Source: Flavobacterium sp. I-STPP5a (GTDB taxonomy: Bacteria; Bacteroidota; Bacteroidia; Flavobacteriales; Flavobacteriaceae). From it: a DNA stretch of 34,939 bases. The notes below the pieces were generated by a model. The model was not told the DNA's origin, ran no database searches, and saw only the letters and a program-made list of their open reading frames with translations. This document shows, piece by piece, positions 7,619 to 17,073 of the stretch. Each line of letters opens with the position of its first letter. Position 1 is the stretch's first letter. Both the position numbers and the translations under genes were made by a program. The DNA is taken from positions 1 through 34,939 of the forward strand of contig NZ_VHLM01000021.1 of the NCBI RefSeq assembly GCF_009764685.1, read 5' to 3'.

Positions 7619-8227
7619 CTAAATAATTACCCTAAAAGTAAGGTTTATTCTGGGTTCTACAGGTTTTGCAGTTTTTGGAATTTGATGTTTCCAGAAATGT
7701 TGTGTACTTCCTTTCATGAGCAGTAAACTCCCGTGTTCTAGTAAAAGGTTTAGTTTTTTATCCTTCAAAAGATTGTGTTTCATTTGGAAATTTCGAGTTG
7801 CACCAAAACTTAAAGAAGCAATTATAGGATTGATTCCCAGTTCTTTTTCATTATCAGCATGCCAACCATTACTGTCTTTTCCATCTCGATATTGATTTAA
7901 AAGAACGGTTGTAAAAATAGTATTGGCGGCAGCCTCCACTTGTTTTTTTAGTTTTTGCAACAGCGCATTCCAAGGGTGTGGCTGCATGGTAATATTAGAA
8001 TAGGAGTAGGGCTTCCCTTCATTTCCATAAAGTGCAGTCAATCGTGGTTGCGGGTGAACTTTTCCGAAAACGCGAATGTCATCTTGCTGCCATGGGATAT
8101 CTTGAACTAGGCTCAGGTAGATTTCATTGGCTGTAGCCAAATCAAAAAAGGCAGGGTAATACGTGATTTCAGCATCTGGAACCTGAAATTGTATCGGTTG
8201 TTCCTGATTTTCAAAAAAGGATTCCAT
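7619..8227 (-). CDS. AlkB-like Fe(II)/2-oxoglutarate dioxygenase
   Basis: The 202-residue product has the AlkB dealkylase signature: LLNQYRDGKDSNGWHADNE with the iron ligands H123 and D125, the distal ligand H181 in QHFWKHQIPK, and the 2-oxoglutarate-binding arginines in EPRINLTFR (R193 and R199). PRLTALYG upstream is part of the nucleotide-recognition region. AlkB enzymes oxidatively remove methyl groups from N1-methyladenine and N3-methylcytosine in DNA or RNA. All active-site residues are present. The gene lies 4 bp after the DoxX-like gene, so it is the last gene of a leftward operon. Substrate preference among AlkB paralogues cannot be told. Confidence 0.94.
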   Translation of the reverse strand: MESFFENQEQPIQFQVPDAEITYYPAFFDLATANEIYLSLVQDIPWQQDDIRVFGKVHPQPRLTALYGNEGKPYSYSNITMQPHPWNALLQKLKKQVEAAANTIFTTVLLNQYRDGKDSNGWHADNEKELGINPIIASLSFGATRNFQMKHNLLKDKKLNLLLEHGSLLLMKGSTQHFWKHQIPKTAKPVEPRINLTFRVII

Positions 8228-8231
8228 AATT

Positions 8232-8585
8232 TTACGTATATTGATATGCCCAAAAAATCAATGCAAACTGCAAAGGTAATCTCAGGAACAATACCCATTT
8301 TGGTAATCCCATGCTAGCTTTAGGATCAAAATACATGTAAATATGAGTAGGAAAAATGGCAATTAACAAAGCAATTACGCCCCATGCAGCTGCGTTTGAC
8401 AGCTGCGGTATACATAATGTTATACCAAGAATAATCTCGGCTAATCCACTGATGGCGTTTAGCGCTTTGGGTTTTGGGAAATAGGGCGGAATGATTTTTA
8501 AGTATAATCTAGGATTCCTAAAATGGTTTATTCCTGCAATGAAATATATAAAAGCCATTCCGTACAAATGCCAAGGTAAATTCAT
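8232..8585 (-). CDS. DoxX-family membrane protein
   Basis: From ATG 8585 the product has 117 residues (MNLPWHLYGMAFIYF...) with four hydrophobic segments. It contains the DoxX features AGINHFRNPRLYLKIIPP near the N terminus, GLAEIILGITL in the second helix, and PTHIYMYFD between helices. I chose this start because it places the first helix at the N terminus as in relatives; a longer in-frame form would add 20 residues. DoxX proteins are small inner-membrane proteins linked to redox or quinone functions, but this subfamily is uncharacterised. It sits between the EamA transporter and AlkB genes on one strand. Confidence 0.87.
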   Translation of the reverse strand: MNLPWHLYGMAFIYFIAGINHFRNPRLYLKIIPPYFPKPKALNAISGLAEIILGITLCIPQLSNAAAWGVIALLIAIFPTHIYMYFDPKASMGLPKWVLFLRLPLQFALIFWAYQYT

Positions 8586-8652
8586 GATAAAATTGTTTAT
8601 TACGAATTTAGAGAAAAAAGCCCAATTAAAGCTAATTAGAATCAAATAGTCT

Positions 8653-9549
8653 TTACAAAGTCTTTTTGAAGTTGATATTCATAATCACAATTGCAATTAT
8701 AATCAAAATAATGCCTAACCATTGCAAGCTATTTACTGGTTCACTCAATAAAAAATAGGCCATTAGCACAGATACAGGAAGTTCTAATGCGGATACAATA
8801 CTGCCTAGTCCGATACCTGTAAGTGGGAATCCAGCATTGAATAATAAAGGTGGAATGATAGTGCCAAAAAGCGCTAATACAATACCCCATTTAAGAAAAA
8901 TATCAAAGTTAAAGGCACCTGTTTGTGTAGCTATAGCAAACCCAGTAACAATTACCGCTCCGCCAAGTAGCATATAAAGACTGCGTTGTGCAGATGAAAT
9001 TTGAGTAGCTACTCTATTTGCAGTGAACATGGTAGTGGTGAAGGAAGTGGCAGCCAAGAGTCCTAAAACGATACCACGCCAGTCTAGATCTACTGTACTT
9101 TCAATTAAATTTGTAGCCAAGGCGGTTCCTGCAAGAACTATTAAAACCGATATTATTTTTTGTGTTGACGGTGCTTTTTTTTCTAAAATCATTTCAAATA
9201 TAACACCCATCCAAACGGTTTGCATCAATAGCACAATAGCAATTGATACCGGTATGTATTTTACAGCTAAATAATAAAAAACACTGGTCATACCTAGTGA
9301 GGTTCCGGCAAGCATTAATTGGGTAATGTTTTTTGTAGATGCTTTCACAACCTCAGTCCCTTTTTTTGATTTTTGAAAAGCATTTATCAGTAGCATTCCT
9401 AAAATTCCATAGGTGAATTGTGCAATGGTTACCTCAGGAGTTGTAAAGCCTTCACCGTAAGCAATTTTTACAAACGTAGCCAACATTCCGTAGCTAGTAG
9501 CACCGAGTCCCACAAGGAATACTCCCTTTAAAATACTATTTTTCATCAT
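8653..9549 (-). CDS. EamA-family (DMT superfamily) transporter
   Basis: The 298-residue protein has ten hydrophobic segments arranged as two EamA repeats (residues about 8-145 and 155-292). The typical endings ALATNLI after repeat one and LQWLGIILIIIAIVIMNI at the C terminus are present. DMT transporters export or import small metabolites such as amino acids across the inner membrane; the substrate cannot be read from sequence. A lysine-rich C-terminal tail follows the last helix. Two adjacent ATG codons (9549 and 9546) are possible. It is the first gene of the leftward EamA-DoxX-AlkB set, with a good -7 box 25 bp upstream. Confidence 0.92.
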   Translation of the reverse strand: MMKNSILKGVFLVGLGATSYGMLATFVKIAYGEGFTTPEVTIAQFTYGILGMLLINAFQKSKKGTEVVKASTKNITQLMLAGTSLGMTSVFYYLAVKYIPVSIAIVLLMQTVWMGVIFEMILEKKAPSTQKIISVLIVLAGTALATNLIESTVDLDWRGIVLGLLAATSFTTTMFTANRVATQISSAQRSLYMLLGGAVIVTGFAIATQTGAFNFDIFLKWGIVLALFGTIIPPLLFNAGFPLTGIGLGSIVSALELPVSVLMAYFLLSEPVNSLQWLGIILIIIAIVIMNINFKKTL

Positions 9550-9573
9550 TTTTGTTCAATTTTTAAAAGCGGG

Positions 9574-9581
9574 CAAAGATA
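9574..9581 (-). promoter_or_regulatory. -7 box of the EamA-DoxX-AlkB operon
   Basis: On the minus strand the sequence is TATCTTTG, a perfect TAnnTTTG, 25 bp upstream of the EamA start codon. A -33 TTTG at the usual spacing is not evident. Confidence 0.6.
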
Positions 9582-9607
9582 GTTTTTTAAAGTGATTTAC
9601 AGCGTTT

Positions 9608-10777
9608 TTAAAAAAGTCCTTTTAATTCAGGGTTTCTTATCCCAATTTTAACGGGATCAAACTCCATTTTTTGTTGTAAAAGCGATGCATATACACTCCT
9701 AAAATCGATTTCATGTTTTAAATCTCCTCCGTCTAAGTCTTGTAAATTAGGGTTGTTACCAATTATTGTTCCTTTATTGCTTCCGCCAATGACAAATAGA
9801 GGTGCAGCAGTTCCATGATCTGTTCCTTTACCATTGTCTTTGACGCGTCGGCCAAATTCAGAAAAAACTACTATAGTAACGTTCTCTAACAACTCCGCTT
9901 TCTTTAAGTCTTGGTAAAAACTAAATACAGCATCATTCAGTTCTGTAAGTTTGTTGTTGTGAATTATAAGTTGGTTATCATGCGTGTCAAAACCATTCAG
10001 TGAGGTATAATACACTTTTGAGTTTAGATTTCCTTTAATCAAGCGCGCCATCCATTCTAGATTTTTGGACAAACCAGTTTTAGGATATACCACTTCAGCG
10101 GGAGCTCCTTTTTTAAGGGCATTTTGTATCTCGTCAGCACCTTCAACTACGGAGTTTGCTATTTTTCTAACAAAGTCTAATTGTGGATTTGTTGCTAGTT
10201 TAGAGTTGACCTCCATTTTGTTTCCAGCAAGAAATCGGTTTGGATCTTTTACCGTGATCGAATTAGGTTCGTCACCTTTGAGCGCTAAGTTGTCAATAGT
10301 ATCAATGTTTATCCCTGCTGTAGGCTGATGATCCTTACATTGTAAATCTAAGAAACGTCCTAACCAACCGTCATTTAAAAACTCTTGATTTGTAGGAGCT
10401 GTTTGCCAAATTTCCTGACTTCTAAAATGAGATTTTACAGGATTTGGGTACCCAACATTTTGGATTACAGCTAAGTCTCCACTTTGTTGCATTTGTGCAA
10501 AGTTTTTTAAAGCTGGATGAAAACCCATTCCTTGTGCTGACTGGAGTATTTCATTTTTTGAAATTGCAATTTTTGGACGAAAGTCATAATACATCATATC
10601 CTGATACGGAATAAAGGTGTTTAAGCCATCATTTCCGCCGTTGAGTTGAATAAAAACTACACATTGCTCTCCAGTAATTATACTTTTTTGTTTTCCAAAA
10701 GAATATAAAAAATCTGGTAAAAGCAGAGTTCCTGCAGTAAGAGTACCTGTTAAGTTTAAAAAGTTTCTTCGGTTCAT
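9608..10777 (-). CDS. DUF1501 domain protein with twin-arginine signal
   Basis: The 389-residue product starts MNRRNFLNLTGTLTAGTLLL, a twin-arginine (Tat) signal, so it should be exported folded. The body matches DUF1501: FIQLNGGNDGLNTFIPY, a FHPALKNFAQM segment, GYPNPVKSHFRSQEIWQ, YTSLNGFDTHDNQ, and VVFSEFGRRVKDNGKGTDHGTAAP. These histidine- and aspartate-containing motifs recall the alkaline phosphatase/sulfatase fold to which DUF1501 is related; activity is unproven. It follows the DUF1800 gene by 10 bp, the usual partner pair, and the two products are presumably exported or work together. Confidence 0.94.
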   Translation of the reverse strand: MNRRNFLNLTGTLTAGTLLLPDFLYSFGKQKSIITGEQCVVFIQLNGGNDGLNTFIPYQDMMYYDFRPKIAISKNEILQSAQGMGFHPALKNFAQMQQSGDLAVIQNVGYPNPVKSHFRSQEIWQTAPTNQEFLNDGWLGRFLDLQCKDHQPTAGINIDTIDNLALKGDEPNSITVKDPNRFLAGNKMEVNSKLATNPQLDFVRKIANSVVEGADEIQNALKKGAPAEVVYPKTGLSKNLEWMARLIKGNLNSKVYYTSLNGFDTHDNQLIIHNNKLTELNDAVFSFYQDLKKAELLENVTIVVFSEFGRRVKDNGKGTDHGTAAPLFVIGGSNKGTIIGNNPNLQDLDGGDLKHEIDFRSVYASLLQQKMEFDPVKIGIRNPELKGLF

Positions 10778-10787
10778 AATGCTAGCT

Positions 10788-12173
10788 TTAGATAAGTTGA
10801 AATTCTGGGGTTTTTATCATGAAATTTACCAATCGCAGCACTGCAAATTGTGAGCCTTCAGTTGAACCGTCAAAATCATATTTCAATATTTTTTCAAAAT
10901 CGGCCTTCATGACGTCGTCAATTTGGAATAATAATTGGTTTTCAAATGCATTGATGATCGTTTTATTGGTATCCGTTTTGTTCCATTTTAATTGAAGATT
11001 CACGATTCTATTTGCATTTTTATTTTCCTTCATTTCAGCATTAAAATTCCGATTTAAGTTTTTTCCGTTACAAAGTAAATCGGCTACGTTATTGCGTTGT
11101 AAGTACACTTGGGATGTTAACCATGAATTTCCGCCATCCCATCCTTTTACATTGGGTTGGTCCATCAAATCCATTCCTTGTTGCTTACAAAAAAGCACAA
11201 TCATTTTTGTATTAGTAGTTTTGATTCCAAGTTCGTGAATTATTTGGAGGCTGTATTCTAGTGGGTTTTTTATTTTGGAGCCCGCTGTTTTTTTAGGATA
11301 CTCTTCGGTGAAAATTTTTAAAAGTAAAGGCTCTATTTCAAAATTCTTTTTTCTGAAATAGTCTCCATAATAATTAACTAATTCTTCATTTGGGTTGTCA
11401 TAAATAAACCATTTTAGAATTTTTCGAGTCAACAAATAAGGAACTTGTGGCTGTTCAAAAATAAGGTCTATCATAGCATCAATTTTAAAACTTCCTTTTT
11501 TGCCTAGATAGTCAAAAGCTTCATCATCTTCAAAAAAGGTTCGGTATACTGCGTGGTCTTCGCCAAGACCAAGTCCTGCAAGTCCTTTAGCGCCACCTTT
11601 TATGTCTGTTTCAGTATAATTCCCAATACCTAGAGTAAACAATTCTAGTAATTCCCGACTTAAATTTTCATTTATTTTGCCTTTTCTATTGTCTACATTG
11701 TCAAGGTAGCGCACCATAGCATTGCTTTGAATTATTTTTTTTGTTAAGGTTTTAAAATTTCCAAATGCATTTTCTCTAAGTATTTGATTGTGTTGAAAAA
11801 CCCAATAATTGACCTTCACTTTTTGTAACGTTGACACAAAATGATTGTGCCAAAAACAGGTCATTTTTTCGCGTAGCGGATAGGTTTCGTTTTGCATTTT
11901 ATCAATCCACCAACTCTTCAATTCGAGTGCAGTTTGTGCTTCCTTTTTACGCAATTCCTTTATTTGTTCTGGACTGGCATCTTTAAGTTTTTTTCTATAT
12001 TGTTGTAATTCGGTTATAGATTTTGGGCTGTCAACCATAAAACCAGGAACTTTATGATCATGTAACGTTGCAAACGAAGCCTCTAGAAATGAATTAATTC
12101 CCATAGTTTGTAGTTTTTCGGCTTGCTTTGACGAAAAACCAAGTCGTAAAGACCAGAGTGTTTGTGCGTTCAT
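10788..12173 (-). CDS. DUF1800 family protein
   Basis: The 461-residue protein carries the DUF1800 hallmarks: LRLGFSSKQAEKL at the start, MTCFWHNHFVSTLQKV with conserved W-H-N-H-F, FGNFKTLTKKI, AMVRYLDN, NENLSRELLELFTLGIGNYTE, and NVKGWDGGNSWLTS. The family is all-helical and of unknown function, found beside DUF1501 genes in Bacteroidota, Planctomycetes and others. No signal peptide is seen, so export might depend on its Tat-targeted partner (inference). Length is normal. It diverges from the outer-membrane receptor gene at 12316 and heads a two-gene operon. Confidence 0.94.
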   Translation of the reverse strand: MNAQTLWSLRLGFSSKQAEKLQTMGINSFLEASFATLHDHKVPGFMVDSPKSITELQQYRKKLKDASPEQIKELRKKEAQTALELKSWWIDKMQNETYPLREKMTCFWHNHFVSTLQKVKVNYWVFQHNQILRENAFGNFKTLTKKIIQSNAMVRYLDNVDNRKGKINENLSRELLELFTLGIGNYTETDIKGGAKGLAGLGLGEDHAVYRTFFEDDEAFDYLGKKGSFKIDAMIDLIFEQPQVPYLLTRKILKWFIYDNPNEELVNYYGDYFRKKNFEIEPLLLKIFTEEYPKKTAGSKIKNPLEYSLQIIHELGIKTTNTKMIVLFCKQQGMDLMDQPNVKGWDGGNSWLTSQVYLQRNNVADLLCNGKNLNRNFNAEMKENKNANRIVNLQLKWNKTDTNKTIINAFENQLLFQIDDVMKADFEKILKYDFDGSTEGSQFAVLRLVNFMIKTPEFQLI

Positions 12174-12315
12174 ATAGAGTTATTTACAGTAGGACACGTT
12201 GTTCTAAAAAAGGTTTAATCTTAATGTATTATTGTATTTCTAAGAAAAATTATTTGATCTATTTTGTAACATTTCCTTTATAAAGATGTCTTATGGGGTA
12301 TCTGATATAAAAAAC

Positions 12316-14445
12316 ATGAAAAAAATACATTTTATTATTTTGTTGAGTTTGATTTGTATAACGGGCAGTATTGCTCAAACTACTCCGGAGAAAACTCCTG
12401 AAACTGAAACTGAAAAAACTACAGAGTTGAAAGAAGTAACCATTGTAAAAACTAAAAAAGCAGTGGAGCAAAAAGCAGACCGAACCATCTTTAACTTCTC
12501 TGATCAACCTAGCTTAAATACAGGTTCTGTGCTAGAGGGAATTAAGAAATTGCCAGGTTTAATAGCATCAGATATTGCTGGAATGATGTTTCAAGGCAAG
12601 CAGCTGGATGTGTTTATGGATGGTAGACCACTTAATATTTCTACTAATGAACTCAATGCTTTTCTAGAGGGAATGCCAGCTAATGCTATTGAAAAAATTG
12701 AAATTATTACACAGCCAGGCGCCGAGTTTCCGGCAACTTCGGGAGGTGCAATCCTTAATATAATTACCAATAAAAACGCCAAAAATTATTTAAGTGCTAC
12801 TTACACTAATAGCACTAGTGTAACCAGTTATGATGATGTGCGCTGGAGAGTAAATAATAGTGTGTTATTGAGTGCCAAGAATAAATATTTTGGATGGCAA
12901 TTAAATCTGGGGCAAAATTATAGAGAAAATGCTTTATGGACTTCCTTAAAAAATGAGGAAAACGGTGGTAGCGCTTTATTAACAGCAACAGAAGCTGATC
13001 GTGTGGGCCGAAATAATTTTATAAAATCAGCGCTTACTTTTGATATTGGAAAAGATAGATTACTGCTTAATTATGATCTTACGTACAACAATAATAACAG
13101 TCAAACGCTTTCAAATGGTCCAGGGTTCACAACTGATGATGCTTCAATGAGCGGTGGTTTTCGTCATGACGCGGTAGTTACCTATCAAAAAAAGTTTGAA
13201 AATGCGGCAAAAAAACTAGAGTTTAGATTCAATTATAACCGCAATTCTAATGAGTTTCAATTAGAACCAGCAGGTTCAACCACCCCGTTATTAGACAATG
13301 CTTCACAACAAGAGGTATTGAATGCAAAAGTAGATTTTTCACAACCTATTAAATTCTCTGATGAAGGTAAGCTAAATGTAGGTGCGTTGTACGAAGAACT
13401 GATGTTTGATGCTTCTAATAGAGGTGTAACCAATTTAGATTACAAGCGAAAAACGACATCAACTTATGTAGAGTTTCAAACAAAATTTGACAAATTTAAT
13501 TTTATTCTTGGCGGTCGAGCCGAAGATTACAACATATCAGGAAATACAGATGTTGCTAAACTTGCAGAATTTGATCAGTTTAGATTTTTTCCTAATGCAA
13601 GTGCGCAATACAATTTTAGTAATGCCTTGTACTTTAATATGAACTATAACAAAAAAATCACCTTACCAAGTACATCGGCATTGAATCCAAATAACACTAA
13701 TTATCAAAATCCGAATATTGAATATTCTGGTAACCCAAACTTGCAGCCTACCATTTTTGATAATTATGAAGTTAAACTAAGTGCTTTTGATTATGCTTTC
13801 ATAAGCTACAACATGAGTGTTGCAAAAAATCAAGTGATCAACAGAGTTTTACTAACTAATAATCTTGTAGTCAATACAAATGAAAATATCCAAGAGGTTA
13901 AGATTCATAATTTTAGTGTAGGAATGCCTATTCCCTATATGTTGTTTACCAAAGGTCTAGCCGAAACTATGAAAATGAATGTAAATCCTGATACCATGAA
14001 TTTTTTATACGTGTATGCAGGGTATCAATACCATCAAATTCCCAAAGTAGATACAAACGGTTTTTGGATGTTTAATTTTATGTCTCAGATACTCTTGCCC
14101 AAAAAAGTAAAATTTGTTGCCAATTATAATTATGTTATTCCAAGAGGAAATTATTTTTACTTTATTGCGGTAGAGCCACTTAGGAATTCATTAGACTTTA
14201 CTTTTTCGAAAAAATTCTTAAAAGATCAGTTGACAGTATCTCTTTTTGCTGATGATATTTTGAATACGAATAGAAACGCATTCAATTCCTTTGAGACACC
14301 TTTACTCATAAGCAGTAAGCAAGACACAAGGAAATTTGGTTTTAGTTTGAACTACAAAATACCAACTAAGAACAAATTGGCAAAAGAAAATCCAAGTTTA
14401 TTAAACAACGAGAAAAAAGAAGAAGGTAGTTTAATCAACCAATAA
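12316..14445 (+). CDS. outer-membrane beta-barrel receptor-like protein (OMP_b-brl_3 type)
   Basis: From ATG 12316 the product has 709 residues with a signal peptide (MKKIHFIILLSLICITGSIAQ). The start upstream at 12286 would put ten residues ahead of the signal and is unlikely. After a short Thr/Glu-rich linker comes a plug-like domain (about residues 50-150: GSVLEGIKKLPG, VFMDGRPLNIS, IEKIEIITQPGAEFPATSGGAILNII). The rest is a beta-barrel with many alternating aromatic strands. This matches TonB-dependent receptor relatives of the outer membrane beta-barrel family that lack the usual N-terminal carboxypeptidase-like domain. A TonB box is not obvious. The C terminus ends in a polar tail rather than an aromatic residue. 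Substrate unknown. Single gene with its own terminator. Confidence 0.88.
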   Translation: MKKIHFIILLSLICITGSIAQTTPEKTPETETEKTTELKEVTIVKTKKAVEQKADRTIFNFSDQPSLNTGSVLEGIKKLPGLIASDIAGMMFQGKQLDVFMDGRPLNISTNELNAFLEGMPANAIEKIEIITQPGAEFPATSGGAILNIITNKNAKNYLSATYTNSTSVTSYDDVRWRVNNSVLLSAKNKYFGWQLNLGQNYRENALWTSLKNEENGGSALLTATEADRVGRNNFIKSALTFDIGKDRLLLNYDLTYNNNNSQTLSNGPGFTTDDASMSGGFRHDAVVTYQKKFENAAKKLEFRFNYNRNSNEFQLEPAGSTTPLLDNASQQEVLNAKVDFSQPIKFSDEGKLNVGALYEELMFDASNRGVTNLDYKRKTTSTYVEFQTKFDKFNFILGGRAEDYNISGNTDVAKLAEFDQFRFFPNASAQYNFSNALYFNMNYNKKITLPSTSALNPNNTNYQNPNIEYSGNPNLQPTIFDNYEVKLSAFDYAFISYNMSVAKNQVINRVLLTNNLVVNTNENIQEVKIHNFSVGMPIPYMLFTKGLAETMKMNVNPDTMNFLYVYAGYQYHQIPKVDTNGFWMFNFMSQILLPKKVKFVANYNYVIPRGNYFYFIAVEPLRNSLDFTFSKKFLKDQLTVSLFADDILNTNRNAFNSFETPLLISSKQDTRKFGFSLNYKIPTKNKLAKENPSLLNNEKKEEGSLINQ

Positions 14446-14455
14446 ATGATTTCCT

Positions 14456-14488
14456 AAAAAGCTGTACATAAATCGTACAGCTTTTTTT
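14456..14488. terminator. bidirectional terminator
   Basis: AAAAAGCTGTAC pairs with GTACAGCTTTTT around a 7-base loop, with A-rich and T-rich flanks on the two sides. It lies between the rightward receptor gene and the leftward DUF2721 gene, and overlaps the stop codon of the latter, so it serves both convergent genes. Confidence 0.88.
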
Positions 14489-14888
14489 ATAGCGTTTCTT
14501 TTTGAACTAAATCACTTAAATGCAGGCGCAAAGCATTGACCGAAATACAAATTTCCCAAAACGATAAAGCCAAGGAAATTAGTAAACCTAGCAAGCTAAG
14601 GCCAAATAGGTAAATACCAGCTGTTTGTTGTTGTAAAAACAAAAGTAACATAGCAAATACACTCAAAAAAAGACTTAATACTCCCGCCATTTGCATATTT
14701 CTAATTAAAGTGAGGCGCAAGTTTAGGTTTCTTATTTCCAGTAAAATCAAGTTGTTTTCTTTTTCTTTATAAGTTTTCTTTAATCCACGAACAATAGTTG
14801 CAATGGTTAAGAAACGGTTTGTGTAAGCTAGTAATATTAATGAAGTGGCACCAAAAAGGAGTGCAGGTGTTTCTATTTGTAAAATCAT
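14487..14888 (-). CDS. DUF2721 membrane protein
   Basis: From ATG 14888 the product has 133 residues. A hydrophobic segment at the N terminus (ETPALLFGATSLILLAYTNRF) is followed by a charged cytoplasmic loop (IVRGLKKTYKEKENNL, LEIRNLNLRLTLIRNMQ) and two helices (VLSLFLSVFAMLLLF and YLFGLSLLGLLISLALSFWEI). This matches the DUF2721 family. A longer frame to 14936 exists but adds residues unlike the family. Function unknown. It diverges from the DUF2254 gene at 15047. Confidence 0.85.
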   Translation of the reverse strand: MILQIETPALLFGATSLILLAYTNRFLTIATIVRGLKKTYKEKENNLILLEIRNLNLRLTLIRNMQMAGVLSLFLSVFAMLLLFLQQQTAGIYLFGLSLLGLLISLALSFWEICISVNALRLHLSDLVQKETL

Positions 14889-15046
14889 TTGATATTGTTT
14901 TAAATAAAAATGTAGAACAGCAAAGTTAATGGTCAATTATTTTTTGATAAAAATCAGCAATAGTTGTATTGTAAAATTACAAAAATATAAAGCCATCAGG
15001 ATTTATATCATCAATTATATTAAATTTACTTTCTTAATAAAAAGAT

Positions 15047-16561
15047 ATGCCGCATACATTGAAATACAAGTTAAAAAACATATTGATTCACCAACTAAAA
15101 GATTTAGGTACTTTTCTAGGAGTTTTATATGCTGTAGTTATAGGTTCGGCTGTAATGATTTTAGAGTATTCAGTAGATTTTGGTTCCTTTTTTAATATTG
15201 ATATTGTAGACACTTACACAAGGTTAATCTCTGTTACGAATGTTTTGATTTCGATACTTATAGGTATATCTCTCACTACATTTTCGGTTATTTTTGTTGT
15301 AATGCAGTTGGCTTCCTCACAGTTTTCGCCTCGTATTTTAAGGCATTTTTTAATTAGCGATTTTAAAATGCAAAAGTTTATTGGGCTTTTTGTAGGAACC
15401 ATTTCACTGTGTATTTTACCGCAATTTGCTTCTGTTTTTTGCCCGAATACTCCATTTTTAGGAACACTTGCTGTAGGGACTTTATTGGCTTTTTATGGTT
15501 TGTCTTGGTCTTATCCTAACATGATTACCTATTTGAGTATCAATATGAATGTCTCAAGTATTACCAATAGAATCAAAGTAGACATGATTGAGGAAATCAA
15601 TGTTCTATATCAAGAAAACTGGAAATTGGGTAAAAATATATCATATAAAAGAGCAGAAATTCATCCTGATAAATTCAAAGTATCTGTTGTGAGTCCATTT
15701 GACTCAGGGTATTTAGATAGCGTTAATTATGTTAAATTAAAGAAAGTTACAGCATACATTTTACGATCTGAAGTAGGATTTTGTTTCGAAAATACGTACC
15801 AAAAACCCATTGTTGGAGAGTTTATAATGAAGGGAACCACTACATTATTGACATTGGTTTTTGACCAAGATCTGACTTCTGTACAGGTTCAAGAATTACA
15901 AAAACAAGTTGGCGCCATTGTAAAAGATGCTTTTCAGGTGGAACAATTTAGAAGCCACACTCAAGATATTAATTTTGGCGTTCGTAAACTCGTTGATATT
16001 GCCATAAAAGCCATTTCTCCAGCCGTAAATGACCCTACTACTTGCCTCAATTGCATTGACCAAATAGGAGAAATTGCCAAAGAATTAGCCATTAAAGAAT
16101 TTCCATCAACGGATGCTAAATCACTAAAATCCGAGCACATTCAAGTAAATGAATTCAATTTTGAAGAGTTTGTAGATTTTTGTTATGATCAAATCTTTCA
16201 GTGGGGCAAGGAAGATCCTACGGTTATCAAACGAATGATTCGATCCATTAGAATCATACTTCCCTTAGTTGAGAATCCTTTTCATCTCAAGGTGTTGATT
16301 CAACAGGTTGAGGATATGGAATTAGCTGATATTTATAATATGACCAATCATGCAAATGGTACTTTGAAAATTTCGAAAGAAAAACTGGTTACCATAGAAA
16401 ATGAGCTGCTACAGTTCAGAAAAAAAGCAAAGCAGCAAATTTTGAGATTACAGCAAAAAGGAATTTTGTCCTTTTATGAAGCTAATCGTGTCTCGGTTAA
16501 TGAAGCAATTTGCTCTATGCAGTTTGATGCTATTGCTTATTTAAACGCCTATAAGCAATAA
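15047..16561 (+). CDS. DUF2254 membrane protein
   Basis: The 504-residue protein has four hydrophobic segments in the first 190 residues (around 18-45, 60-90, 112-135 and 140-160) and the signature FVVMQLASSQFSPRILRHFL between them. The long C-terminal half is cytoplasmic: it contains VQSGYLDSV-like (SPFDSGYLDSVNYVKL) and DINFGVRKLVDIAIKAISPAVNDPTTC, the most conserved DUF2254 motif. The family is widespread and of unknown function; the SPAVNDPTT motif suggests a conserved ligand or partner site. The length is typical. No partner gene follows; a 340-bp gap comes next. Confidence 0.92.
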   Translation: MPHTLKYKLKNILIHQLKDLGTFLGVLYAVVIGSAVMILEYSVDFGSFFNIDIVDTYTRLISVTNVLISILIGISLTTFSVIFVVMQLASSQFSPRILRHFLISDFKMQKFIGLFVGTISLCILPQFASVFCPNTPFLGTLAVGTLLAFYGLSWSYPNMITYLSINMNVSSITNRIKVDMIEEINVLYQENWKLGKNISYKRAEIHPDKFKVSVVSPFDSGYLDSVNYVKLKKVTAYILRSEVGFCFENTYQKPIVGEFIMKGTTTLLTLVFDQDLTSVQVQELQKQVGAIVKDAFQVEQFRSHTQDINFGVRKLVDIAIKAISPAVNDPTTCLNCIDQIGEIAKELAIKEFPSTDAKSLKSEHIQVNEFNFEEFVDFCYDQIFQWGKEDPTVIKRMIRSIRIILPLVENPFHLKVLIQQVEDMELADIYNMTNHANGTLKISKEKLVTIENELLQFRKKAKQQILRLQQKGILSFYEANRVSVNEAICSMQFDAIAYLNAYKQ

Positions 16562-16869
16562 GGCTGTTTTTATTTTGTGTCTTATACTTCTTTGTAATTG
16601 TCAGGACACGATTAATTTTTCTAAATAAAATGCAACCATAATTTCTATTTGGGCTCTTTTTTTGTTGCTTATTTTAAAGTTTCTTCACCTTTTTATTGAT
16701 TTTTTTACACTCTTATTTTAATTTTTTTTTATTCCTATTTTCTAAAATAATTTATTCTTGGCCGAGAATCAATTTCTTATGGGGTTTATGAACGCTCCAA
16801 ATACTACTCATTAAATTTTCTTATATATGTCATTATAAATATAAATAAAAATTTATAATACAACCATGA
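16562..16869. other. AT-rich intergenic gap
   Basis: No open frame, RNA gene or strong hairpin with a T run was recognised here. It consists of T-rich tracts (around 16660-16740) followed by an A/T-rich segment leading into the promoter at 16870. It probably holds the DUF2254 3' end and upstream control of the next operon. Confidence 0.5.
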
Positions 16870-16877
16870 TACATTTG
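16870..16877 (+). promoter_or_regulatory. -7 box of the DUF6671-TsaC operon
   Basis: TACATTTG fits TAnnTTTG and lies 24 bp before the 56-residue gene that heads the cluster. The expected -33 position is A/T-rich without a clear TTTG. Confidence 0.55.
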
Positions 16878-16900
16878 CAGCACTAAATAAATGTGTTTGT

Positions 16901-17071
16901 ATGAGAACTAAATTTAAAATTAACGGAAGTCTACTTGTTGCAGCGTTCTGGTTACTAACAGGTTTTGTGTTGAACCTCGTTGTACCTCAAAATTTACTTT
17001 TTACTTTGATTTTAGGTTTAGGAATCGTGTACAGCGTTTACATTTTATCAAAACAAAATAATTTAAAATAA
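16901..17071 (+). CDS. 56-residue membrane protein
   Basis: A short frame of 56 codons plus stop (MRTKFKINGSLLVAAFWLL... ending SKQNNLK). It has a basic N terminus, two hydrophobic helices (about residues 10-28 and 32-50) joined by a short NLVVPQN turn, and a polar C terminus: a small two-helix inner-membrane protein. Reasons to accept it: it follows a -7 box, its stop is 2 bp before the next ATG, and its helix-turn-helix hydrophobicity is well formed. No family was recognised. It probably heads the operon that runs through TsaC. Confidence 0.65.
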   Translation: MRTKFKINGSLLVAAFWLLTGFVLNLVVPQNLLFTLILGLGIVYSVYILSKQNNLK

Positions 17072-17073
17072 TC

